NCBI GenBank assembly: GCA_963762865.1
Contig: CAVXNC010000011.1
Span: 310,001-374,000, forward strand
DNA from: DATHAP01 sp963762865
Lineage (GTDB): Bacteria; Actinomycetota; Actinomycetes; JACCUZ01
DNA length: 64,000 bases
Direction: 5' to 3'
Below, piece by piece: positions 56,387-64,000 of this stretch. Numbering within the stretch: position 1 is the stretch's first letter; the number at the start of each line of letters is the position of its first letter. The notes under the pieces were generated by a model, which was not told the origin of the DNA, ran no database searches, and saw only the letters and a program-made list of their open reading frames with translations. The position numbers and the translations under genes are program-made.

Positions 56387-57391
56387 CTACTCGACGAAGA
56401 CGCGCTCGTCGACCAGCTGCTCGCTGACGACCCTGCCCTTGGTGTCGAAGCGGCCCTGCTCGAAGTGCTTCTGGAACTCCAGGTCGATCTTGTCCAGGCC
56501 GGACCGGTTCTTCTCGATCGTCATGACGGCCCAGCTGCGGAATCGTTCGGCGTTGCCGACGTCGAAGACCAGGTGGTGCCGGGCAACGACGTCGTACTTG
56601 TCGTTCATCAGCAGGATGACGTCCGGCTCGTAGGCCAGCGCCGAGGAGCCACGCAGGTTGTTGACCCGCAGCCGCTTGCCGGCGACGAGGCCCTCGCGCT
56701 CGGCAGCCACGATCGCGATGATCGGGATCTGCAGGCGCAGCGCCAGGTCCTTCAGACCCTCGGCGACGAGCGTGATCCGCTCCTCCTCGGCGTCCGGCCC
56801 GTCCGGGACGGGCACCTTCTGGAGGTAGTCGACGACGACGACCGGGAGCTGGCCGGTCTGGTCGATGATGTCCTGGGTGCGCTGCGCCACCTCACGGAGG
56901 TCGGAGGTCGCACCGTTCGACCGGGCGAAGAACAGCCGCGGCGAGTAGCTCCGGACCATCTGCAGCGCCTCGCGGCCGCCGGCGGTGTCGTTGAGTCGGT
57001 CGGCGAGCTGGGTCTCGCCCTGGCCGTCCGTTGCCTCGAGGGCGGCCCGGATCCGCCGCATCCCGACTGCCTCAGGTCCGTAGAGCAGGCCCGCCTCGAG
57101 GGCGATCAGCCGCTCGAGCACGGTGTACTCGTCGTGCTCGTAGGAGAAGTAGACGCCGTGATGGCCCTCGGCGACCATGTTGCGCAGCGCCTGGAGCACC
57201 CACATCGTCTTGCCGAAGCCCTGCGGCCCGCCGACCAGGACCAGCTCGCCGCTGCGGACGCCGCCGCTCAGGTAGGAGTCCAGCGGGTCGAAGCCGGTCG
57301 GCCACGCCTGACCGGCGGCGCTCTGACCCTGCCGGAGCTTGGCGTCAGCCGTGTCCAGCACCTGGCTGAGCTGCCGAAGACCCGTGTCCAT
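56387..57391 (-). CDS. DnaB-helicase-C/KaiC-like RecA-fold ATPase
   Basis: A 334-residue protein equal to a replicative helicase C-terminal domain without the primase-binding N domain. FDPLDSYLSGGVRSGELVLV leads into Walker A GGPQGFGKTMWVLQAL. Further blocks are GVYFSYEHDEYTVLERLIAL, Walker B QLPVVVVDYLQKVPVP and the RVNNLRGSSALAYEPDVILL motif region. Standalone copies are found beside Tad loci in related actinobacteria. A regulatory or KaiC-like signalling role is as possible as DNA unwinding. It is divergent from the histidine kinase and convergent with the GAF-type gene. Confidence 0.82.
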   Translation of the reverse strand: MDTGLRQLSQVLDTADAKLRQGQSAAGQAWPTGFDPLDSYLSGGVRSGELVLVGGPQGFGKTMWVLQALRNMVAEGHHGVYFSYEHDEYTVLERLIALEAGLLYGPEAVGMRRIRAALEATDGQGETQLADRLNDTAGGREALQMVRSYSPRLFFARSNGATSDLREVAQRTQDIIDQTGQLPVVVVDYLQKVPVPDGPDAEEERITLVAEGLKDLALRLQIPIIAIVAAEREGLVAGKRLRVNNLRGSSALAYEPDVILLMNDKYDVVARHHLVFDVGNAERFRSWAVMTIEKNRSGLDKIDLEFQKHFEQGRFDTKGRVVSEQLVDERVFVE

Positions 57392-57432
57392 GGTCCCAAT
57401 GGAATCAGCCGCGGGGCCGCCACGCAGGCCGA

Positions 57433-59118
57433 ATGCCCGAGATGCTGTCGAAATCGGCTGGCATGTGGCACCGTCGCGTCGTGGCGATGTCCGGCTTCGC
57501 GGTCAGCCTCGGAGTGCTCGACCGCCAGAAGCTCAGCATCGGGGCTCGCGTCGTGCTGCTCCTGCTCTGCGGCGGGCTCACCTTCATCGAGAGCCTGCGC
57601 TCGGCCACCCCCGCCCAGGAGCTCGGCCGCCTGACCGCTCTGCTGAGCATCGCGGTGGTGGCGGTCGTGCTCGCGGCTGCCCGCCCGAAGGCCACCTGGG
57701 TCCCCGTCCTGGAGTCCGCCGCGGTCTCGCTGCTGGTCATGTCCGACGGCGGCCCGCACGAGCCCCTGCTTCCCTACCTGCTCGCGCCCGCCCTCGACGC
57801 CGGCTTGGTCGCCGGCATCCGAGGTGCCGTCTACGTCGCGGGGGCCTCGTCGGCGATGATCCTGGCAGCGCGGCTCTTCGGGCTCACCGAGCAGGATCCG
57901 GTCGACTACAGCAGCACCGCTGCCGAGTGGATCGTCCTCGCCATGTTCACCGGTGCCCTGGCCGCGTGGGCCCGGCGGCTCGGAGTCCGGCCGACCGACC
58001 GCAACGAGCCCTACCCCGCCGCCTACCGCCTGGTCAGCCAGCTGCGCACCGTCTCCCGGCAGCTCTCCGGTGGCCTGGACGCCGTCAGCCTCGGCCAGAT
58101 GCTCCTCGAGCGCACCAAGGAGCGCACCGAGTACGACCGGGCAGCCATCTTCGTCCCCGGCCCGGCCGGCCGCCTGATCGCCCTGGTCAGCGACGGCCAC
58201 CTCCCCGACTGGGACAGCTCGCTCGCCGGCGACGGCCCGATGGCCGAGGCCTGGAGCAACCAGCGCCCCGCGACCGCCCCCCGGGGTCTGAACGGCACCC
58301 CCGGGCTCGCGTCCCTGGCTCTCCCCCTCACCGTCGGCGCTCGGACCATCGGGATCCTGGCGGCCGAGCGCCGCGGCCGCTGGACCTTCACCACCGCCGA
58401 CGACCTGATGGACGAGATCGACGACGCCGCCCTGCGGATCGAGACAGCCCTGCTCTTCAGCGAGGTCCGGGCGATCGCCACGGCCGAGGAGCGCAAGCGG
58501 CTGGCCCGCGAGATCCACGACGGCATCGCCCAGGAGCTCGCCTTCCTCGGCTACGTCCTCGACGACCTGTCCGCCCGTTCCGAGCAGGACGACGTACGCC
58601 AGGAGCTCAAGGACCTCCGCGGTCAGGTGACCCGGGTCGTCGGCGACCTCCGGCTGTCGATCTTCGAGCTCCGGAGCGAGGTCAACCACGACGCCGGTCT
58701 CGGCTCGGTCGTGTCCGACTTCGTACGGTCCACCGGCGCCGCCACGGACATGCGGGTGCACCTGGCGCTGGACGAGGCGCCCTTCCGGCTCCCCTACGAG
58801 ACCGAGGCGCAGCTGCTCCGGATCGTCCAGGAGTCGGTCAACAACGCGCGCAAGCACTCCCAGGCCGACAACCTCTGGGTCACCTGCGTGGTCCAGCCCC
58901 CCAACGCCCTCCTCGTGGTCGAGGACGACGGCCGCGGGATGCAGCAGCGACGCAAGGACTCCTTCGGTCTGCAGATCATGCGTGAGAGAGCGGAACGACT
59001 AGGTGCAAGACTGTCCATCACGGACAGACGGGGCGGGGGCACCCGGGTCGAGGTGACCCTCGGCCAGCCCTCCGTCCCGGACGCGAACGACGAGCACGAG
59101 GTGGCCGAGCGGACATGA
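57433..59118 (+). CDS. sensor histidine kinase with GAF domain (Tad locus)
   Basis: A 561-residue kinase. The N-terminal third has several membrane spans (VVLLLLCGGLTFIESL, LSIAVVAVVLAAARP, EWIVLAMFTGALAAWA). A GAF domain covers about 200-335 (LLERTKERTEYDRAAIFVPG, LALPLTVGARTIGILAAERR). The HisKA_3 segment ERKRLAREIHDGIAQELAFL carries the phospho-His near residue 361. The HATPase has SVNNARKHSQADNLWV, VVEDDGRGM and a FGLQIMRERAERLGARL G-box. ATG 57433 is taken; ATG 57463 or 57487 are possible. It overlaps the response regulator by 4 nt. Confidence 0.9.
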   Translation: MPEMLSKSAGMWHRRVVAMSGFAVSLGVLDRQKLSIGARVVLLLLCGGLTFIESLRSATPAQELGRLTALLSIAVVAVVLAAARPKATWVPVLESAAVSLLVMSDGGPHEPLLPYLLAPALDAGLVAGIRGAVYVAGASSAMILAARLFGLTEQDPVDYSSTAAEWIVLAMFTGALAAWARRLGVRPTDRNEPYPAAYRLVSQLRTVSRQLSGGLDAVSLGQMLLERTKERTEYDRAAIFVPGPAGRLIALVSDGHLPDWDSSLAGDGPMAEAWSNQRPATAPRGLNGTPGLASLALPLTVGARTIGILAAERRGRWTFTTADDLMDEIDDAALRIETALLFSEVRAIATAEERKRLAREIHDGIAQELAFLGYVLDDLSARSEQDDVRQELKDLRGQVTRVVGDLRLSIFELRSEVNHDAGLGSVVSDFVRSTGAATDMRVHLALDEAPFRLPYETEAQLLRIVQESVNNARKHSQADNLWVTCVVQPPNALLVVEDDGRGMQQRRKDSFGLQIMRERAERLGARLSITDRRGGGTRVEVTLGQPSVPDANDEHEVAERT

Positions 59119-59759
59119 CGACTTCCGTGATCCTGATTGACGACCACGAGCTGATCCGTCAGGGCCTCCGACGCGCCTTCGAGCGGGACGAGACCTTCGA
59201 CGTTGTGGGCGAGGCCGGCACGGGCGAGGAGGCGCGGCGGCTCGTCGACACGCTCCACCCCGACGTGGCGATCGTCGACATCCGGCTACCCGACGTGAAC
59301 GGCCTGGAGCTGGCAAAGGAGCTGCGCGCCAAGGCCGAGCAGATGGGCATCGTCGTCCTCACGATGTACTCCGGCGACGAGCACCTCTTCGGGGCGCTCG
59401 AGGCCGGTGCCTCCGCCTTCGTGGCCAAGGACGCCCCCGCCGAGGACATCGTCGCTGCGGCCAGGCACGCGTCGGTCTCACCCCGCGCATTCACCGCCAG
59501 CGATCTGGCGGACGCGATGCGCCGCCGGCTCGAGCCGACCGGACCGCGCCTGAGCCCGCGCGAGATGGACGTCCTCACCCGCCTCGCCCAGGGCCTGAGC
59601 GTCGCCCAGATCGCCGGCCAGCTCTACATCAGCGAGTCGACGACCAAGACGCACATCTCCAAGATCTACGACAAGCTCGGCGCGACCAACCGCGCACAGG
59701 CACTGATGACCGCCCTGCGGCTCGGCCTGATCAGGCAGGAGACGCCGGACCGGCCCTAG
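59115..59759 (+). CDS. NarL/LuxR-family response regulator (Tad locus)
   Basis: A 214-residue regulator paired with the preceding kinase. The receiver opens VILIDDHELIRQGLRRAFER. The phospho-Asp is in DVAIVDIRLPDVNG and the conserved Lys in AFVAKDAPAE. The HTH is LSPREMDVLTRLAQGLSVAQ with ISESTTKTHISKIYDKLGAT. The next gene, 150 nt downstream, is the Flp prepilin, making it and the tad operon plausible targets. ATG 59115. Confidence 0.94.
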   Translation: MTTSVILIDDHELIRQGLRRAFERDETFDVVGEAGTGEEARRLVDTLHPDVAIVDIRLPDVNGLELAKELRAKAEQMGIVVLTMYSGDEHLFGALEAGASAFVAKDAPAEDIVAAARHASVSPRAFTASDLADAMRRRLEPTGPRLSPREMDVLTRLAQGLSVAQIAGQLYISESTTKTHISKIYDKLGATNRAQALMTALRLGLIRQETPDRP

Positions 59760-59908
59760 TCCTTTCGGGCCACCTGGAAAGTCTCAAAGTGCCCCCGAAG
59801 GTGCCCTTGGGTCCGATAGCGTCCGCGAGGCCGCGGCGACATCCTGTGGCACAGAGGGGACTCGTGGGGGGTCACCCAAGATCATCTGACCGTGGAGGTC
59901 TGAAAGAA

Positions 59909-60142
59909 ATGCTCGCTTACATCCGCAAGGTCGTCGACCGCCACAGTGGCGAGACGACGACGAGGGCGCGTCGGCGGTCGAGTACGGCCTCCTGGTCGCC
60001 GCCATCGCCGCCATCATCATCCTGGTCGTCTTCGCCCTCGGCACGTTCGTCAAGGGCGCCTTCAAGGACACCTGCGACGCGTTCGACAAGTCCAACGCCG
60101 TCGAACGCGACCGGCCCCGCCAGCAGCGACTGCAACCAGTAG
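59909..60142 (+). CDS. flp: Flp/Fap-type major prepilin (two compensating frameshifts)
   Basis: About 77 residues after repair. The leader MLAYIRKVVDRHSGE is read from ATG 59909, with GGAGG about 10 nt upstream. A missing G near 59953 shifts the frame. The displaced frame gives the Flp signature DDEGASAVEYGLLVAAIAAI followed by ILVVFALGTFVKGAFKD. An extra G near 60113 restores the first frame, ending NATGPASSDCNQ*. The Gly before ASAVEY, with Glu at +5, is the prepilin peptidase site. It is the pilus subunit assembled by the Tad system upstream. The peptidase gene itself is not in the window. Confidence 0.85.
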   Translation: MLAYIRKVVDRHSGETTTRARRRSSTASWSPPSPPSSSWSSSPSARSSRAPSRTPATRSTSPTPSNATGPASSDCNQ

Positions 60143-60191
60143 CCGAGAGCGACTGCAGCGGCGTGGCGTCTGACCGGGAACTCTGCGAACA

Positions 60192-60224
60192 AGCGTGGGC
60201 CGGGCCGTTGGCCCGGCCCACGCT
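60192..60224 (+). terminator. 14-bp perfect stem-loop terminator after flp
   Basis: Arms 60192-60205 and 60211-60224 are perfectly complementary around a 5-nt loop, 50 nt after the flp stop. It separates flp from the membrane-protein operon. Confidence 0.7.
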
Positions 60225-60257
60225 GTCGCCGAGACGGGGTAGCCCAGTCGTGCCACA

Positions 60258-61689
60258 GTGAGTCCTGAGCGCCGACCGGCGCGTCGCGGCCGGGGACCCG
60301 CAGGCCGGATCCCCGGTGGAGTGTTGCTCGTTGCCCTCGCACTGGGCTTCGCCGCCTTCGGGCTTCGCCCACTCGGTGATCCGGACGTTTGGTGGCACCT
60401 CGGACCGGCGAACTGATCGTCCACGACGGGATTCACCCGCTCGGATCCTTGGTCCATGCTCTCGAGCCAACCCTGGCTGCTCCACGAGTGGGGCAGCGAG
60501 GTCTCATGTACCTCGGCTATTGGCTGGCGGCGGGTATCGCGGGGTCATCGCGCTTCACGCGCTGGGTATGCTGGTTCTTGGCGGCATTGCTACTTCGCAG
60601 TACGATCCGTCGCAGGGCCCCTACAGCCCCTGTCGCGGCTCTGCGTCGGGCTGGTAGCGCTGTCTCTCGTCCCAGGCTCAGCAGAACGGCCCCAGTTGGT
60701 TTCATGGTGCCTGCTGGCTGCGGTCGTTCCTGTCCTTCGCCGACAGGTTCAGAGCGACCGCTCGCCCTGGTGGTCGTGCTGGTCATCGGGGCCTGGGCCA
60801 ACCTGCACGGCTTGTGGGTGGCATGCTGGTGCTCTATGGGATCCTCATCGTCGGCAAGCTGTTCGACCTGGGCATACGCAGATGGCAAGCCGTGCTGCCG
60901 CTCGTGGCCATCGGTGGGATTATGCGCGGCAGCGGCATGTCTCACCCCTAACGGCCCAGCGCTCCTCCTCGCACCGGCGCATGTTCGTACATACGCTCAG
61001 TTCGTCACTGAGTGGTCCGCGCCGCCGCTGCTCAATCCCTTCTACGGCTGCGCCTACTTGCTACTCGCCATCGTGCTTGTGGGGTGGTCACAACGGGAAT
61101 CACGGATTGGGCCAGCCGTTGAGGTCGCGTCCGTGCTGGGCGCAGCTTTCCTCGGCTTGGCGTACATCACCGGACGATCCCCATCGTTGTGATCATTGTC
61201 GCTCCGGTCGCCGCTCGCGAGTTGCAGAATCTGTTGGGTGACCGAGTAGGTTCCAGTCCTCTGAAGGGATTCCGTACGATTTCAGCGGCAGCAATCACGG
61301 CATTCGCGATTTTGGTCGCGATCTGGCTTCCCACGGTTTCTCGCTACTGGGTAAGCCCCCGCTCGCGGCAAGCGCGCGGCTTTGACGCTTTGCCGGGTCG
61401 GGCCACGGTGCTCAACGAGTACGCGGCAGGCGGCTGGCTCTTGTGGTCGGCGCGGGACGTTGTCCTTCGATAGACGGCCGAACCGAGATCTACTCTCCAG
61501 AATACGTTCGTTCCCAATTTCGGACCTTGAACCTTGGGCGAGGCTGGCGCGGCTTCGTACGAAGGGGCAAATTCGACGCGGCAATTCTGGGGACAGGGAA
61601 CACCGCTGATCTATGGGCTCAAAGACCTAGGTTGGCGGGTCACTTACTCCGACCCAAGACGCCTGATTCTTCAGCCGCCAACGTCATGA
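60258..61689 (+). pseudogene. multi-pass membrane protein, GT-C-like, copy 1 (frameshifted)
   Basis: About 476 residues after repair. It starts at GTG 60258 and opens with LLVALALGFAAFGLRPLGDP, then DVWWHL and, after a frame change near 60390, RTGELIVHDG. LLHEWGSEV and YRGVIALHALGMLVLGGIAT-like spans follow. The C-terminal soluble part has LPGRATVLNEYAAGGWLLWS and DGRTEIYSPEYVRSQFRTLN, ending near LILQPPTS* at 61687-61689. The D-P-D-x-x-WHL motif in the first loop and the spans resemble GT-C glycosyltransferases of the mannosyltransferase type. No activity is proven. Many indels lie in this gene. It overlaps copy 2 by 4 nt. Confidence 0.6.
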
Positions 61690-63189
61690 ACCCCGCGAAG
61701 AACCAGCTTGAGAGGCATCAGCCACCGAATGTCGTGCCGGCCGATCGGCCCGAGCCAAGCGGATCAGGTCCATCCCACAAAAGCCTCGCCGCAGTCACAT
61801 ACAGGCTGTCTGCAGTCGGCCTCGCCGCGGCCTTTTCCTGGGCTGGTCTTCGCCCAGTGTCAGATCCGGATCTTGGGTGGCACCTGCGGACCGGTCAGTT
61901 GGTGCTGCAAGGCGGTTTTCCAACCCGCGATACATGGTCGTTCGCTTCTACTGAGCGGTGGGTCTTACACGAGTGGTTGGGTGAGGTTGTCCTCTATCTC
62001 GCCTCGGCGGTAGCCGGGGATCGTGGCGTGATAGCGCTCAGATGCGTAACCATGCTCGTCCTGGCGTCCCTTGTGATAACGAGTTCGAGGCGAGAAGGTC
62101 GGCCCTGGCCAGCACTTGTCGTAGCCGGGTTGGCGCTTTGGTCCCTCTTGCCTCGCGCGACCAACGACCACAACTGATCTCATTCTGCATCTTGGCTGCC
62201 GTCCTGCCCATGCTTCGGGCGGCGGTGAGTTCGTCGAAGCCCTCCTTGGTGGCTCATTCCAGTCGTTGCCCTGTGGGCGAACATACATGCGATGTGGCCG
62301 GCCGCACTCGCGCTGTACGCCCTCCTTGTCACCGGACTGATTATCGAGAGTGGGCCGCGGCACTGGCGTGTCTACGGGCCATTCGCCATCGTGGGCTTCG
62401 CCAGCGCCGCCGCGACGATGTTGACGCCGTCCGGGATTTACCTATATCGAATACTTCGGATGGGAGACGCCCGACTAATCGGCGAGTTCGGAATGCCAAG
62501 TGTCCTAGACCCAATCAATTTTGGCGCCTTGCTGTTGGGTGTCATCATCGTCGCCACTTGGGCAACTTCGGAGCGCCAAGTGCCGCCAGTGTGGAGATCG
62601 TGTTCGTTCTCGGCGCGGCCGTCCTCGGCTCGATCTACAACAGATCAGTCCCGATTGCGGCGATCGCCCTAGCCCCGATCGCCGCTCGTGCGCTGAGCGA
62701 ACTACTGGCTGCGCGGCAAGGTCGTTCAGGTGTCGTTGAGGCAGCGCCACCCCCTGACCCGAAGGATCGGATAGCGGTTGCCGTTGTCGGACTGGTGCTT
62801 TGCGGACTCGCGTTGTGGACGCTGGCGCAGACGCCTGCTCGGCCTTAACGAGGAACGGTACTCGGCATCTGGCAACGCTCGACGCACTGCCCGGGAAAGC
62901 TCGCGTCCTGAACGAGTACGGTGAGGGTGGCTGGATCCTATGGCGTGCCCGAGACTCGTCGCCGGCGATCGACGGACGGTCCGAGATATATGGAAGTGAG
63001 TACGTCAGTGCGTACCTGTCTGCCATGACCGTGCAACCCGGATGGCGGGCGTGGGTGGCCCGTGGGGACTTCGACGCCGCATGGCTCTACGCGCGCACGC
63101 CACTCGCGAACAGACTGCAGGCCGACGGATGGACGGTGCGCCAAAGGGCTGGCGATTCGATAGTGCTACTCCCGCCGGAAAGACGATGA
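61686..63189 (+). pseudogene. multi-pass membrane protein, GT-C-like, copy 2 (frameshifted)
   Basis: About 500 residues after repair, paralogous to copy 1. From ATG 61686 it reads LRPVSDPDLGWHLRTGQLVL, then STERWVLHEWLGEVVLYLAS and GDRGVIALRCVTMLVLASLV. Frame changes occur near 62165, 62270, 62600 and 62835. Later blocks are AALALYALLVTGLIIESGP, RVYGPFAIVGFASAAATMLT and FGALLLGVIIVATWATSE. The C terminus has LPGKARVLNEYGEGGWILWR, DGRSEIYGSEYVSAYL and VLLPPERR*. The paired copies align from end to end, so this is a gene duplication. Base composition is clearly less GC-rich than the rest of the window. Confidence 0.62.
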
Positions 63190-64000
63190 CCGCAAGCTCG
63201 CCACGAATCGTCCGAACTTACGAACCGTATAGGCCTAAGGGACAGATCCCGCGCAACGTCGAAGGATTTCACGTTGGATTCCCTAGATTGTCCTCGGAGA
63301 TCCGGGGGTGGGCATGCTAGTCCGGCTACTGCCGAGTATCAGACAACGTTCATGGCGTACGCCACGGCCTACTTGACGGCCTTGGCAACTTCCATCTATG
63401 TCTTCGGCCTTCACCCATTGGTGTGGTTGTCCCAGTTCTCGTGGCATACGTACGATCCGACACCTTAGCCCGGATGGCCGTTCATCGGTTGCGGTTCTGG
63501 GCGTCCATCATTTCGGTGATTGGCAACAGTTTATGGCCTGGGCCGCCATGGACAACCCCTATCTCATGAACGGTGGCCTCACGGCTCTCCCACCAATTCT
63601 CCCAATACTCCGACTGCTCAACAAGCTTTCACTCCTGCAGTCCTGGGGATTCGTCGCATTTCTGTCATGTGCGCTGACGGCAGTTGCGACCTGGCTAGTG
63701 GCCAGCCATCGGCCGCGTAAAGAGCGTGCCCTGATTTGGCTTATCTTCTTCGGACTTTCGGCCGGCCTTGGTGCTCCGCAGACCGTGGCGCTTTGACGGC
63801 CATCGCTGGAGCACTTTCACTGCTCTGGTGGTGGGCAAGGATGAATCACCGTCCAGGACTTGGCCGTCGTGTGCCTAGCCCTGGCGATCTGCATAAAGCC
63901 ATACTTGGTGCTACTTCTCATCTCACCGTTGCTCGAGCGCGACTTCCGTCATTTCGTGCGCGTCGTCGGAGCAGTCGCCTCTGCAAGTCTCGTTGGATTT
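63186..64000 (+). pseudogene. GT87 (DUF2029)-like membrane protein, frameshifted and 3' partial
   Basis: Starts at ATG 63186 inside the stop of copy 2 (MTASSPRIVRTYEPYRPKGQ). Frame changes follow near 63310, 63465 and 63795. Readable spans are YLTALATSIYVFGLHPLVWL, WAAMDNPYLMNGGLTALPPI, RALIWLIFFGLSAGLGAPQT and the terminal LAVVCLALAICIKPYLVLLL. The G-x-x-x-KP arrangement before a span is typical of DUF2029/GT87 polyprenol-phosphate mannosyltransferases. The gene runs out of the window at 64000. A role in envelope or pilin glycosylation is only inferred from position. Confidence 0.5.

Noticed and set aside
60300..60660. Short plus-strand frames after flp as separate small proteins.
   Set aside because: They are pieces of one membrane-protein gene split by indels, as shown by alignment with the second copy.
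1..64000. tRNA, rRNA, riboswitch and insertion-sequence genes.
   Set aside because: No cloverleaf with a T-arm GTTCGA-type box, conserved riboswitch core or transposase motif was recognised on either strand by reading; a covariance-model search could still find a small RNA.

Overview
The window is very GC-rich DNA (about 70% by eye) with GTG/ATG starts, strong G/C third-position bias and many apparently leaderless promoters (TANNNT placed 5-8 nt before the start codon). Gene content (PASTA Ser/Thr kinase, class II DAHP synthase, MacS-type histidine kinase, FadD15-like acyl-CoA ligase, ROK glucokinase operon with SRPBCC proteins, actinobacterial Tad pilus locus) points to an actinobacterium, most likely a Nocardioides-like member of the Propionibacteriales. 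No rRNA, tRNA, CRISPR array, insertion sequence or phage module was recognised.

Layout. 1-5.1 kb: 3' end of a LysM lytic transglycosylase, a PknB-like kinase, a type I-beta DAHP synthase and an overlapping AlkZ-like protein. 5.2-9.9 kb: a small secreted protein divergent from a 1442-residue SARP-STAND-WD40 regulator, with heptamer repeats between them. 9.9-18.6 kb: metabolic genes (threonine aldolase, class II DAHP synthase, a phosphofructokinase with the PPi-type signature, DUF1028, glycerol kinase with an in-frame amber codon), a secreted subtilase and an ArsR/SRPBCC pair with a 19-bp palindrome. 18.6-20.7 kb: an RsbQ/RsbP-like hydrolase-phosphatase pair. 20.7-22.0 kb: a broken DUF559-type gene bracketed by related hairpins and C-rich/G-rich tracts. 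22.0-27.6 kb: two-component system, acyltransferase, esterase, membrane protein and a TIGR00300 protein. 27.6-32.9 kb: a compact five-gene minus-strand cluster (GAF protein, two subtilases, EEP hydrolase, alpha/beta hydrolase), the least explained module here. 33-37 kb: two related small proteins with repeated D-V-x-G-H motifs and a shared upstream motif, an MMPL exporter, a zinc-ribbon protein and a Crp/Fnr regulator. 37.6-46.2 kb: glucokinase operon, small proteins, FadD15-like ligase and an ABC transporter. 46.3-60.2 kb: a Tad/Flp pilus locus (tadE, tadG, cpaB, cpaE, cpaF, a VWA-TadB fusion, tadC, a GAF-type protein, a DnaB/KaiC-like ATPase, a histidine kinase/LuxR pair and the Flp prepilin). 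60.3-64 kb: two tandem paralogous multi-pass membrane proteins and a GT87-like protein in a region of lower GC.

Quality caveat. No indel was detected by reading in 1-17 kb or 22-36 kb. Elsewhere, especially 39.9-64 kb, many conserved genes are broken by single-base indels, often in compensating pairs that restore the frame within one gene (flp, tadE, the ABC permease, VWA-tadB). Codon bias and family motifs continue across the breaks, so sequencing or assembly error is the simplest explanation. Coordinates of such genes are given for the reconstructed whole gene.
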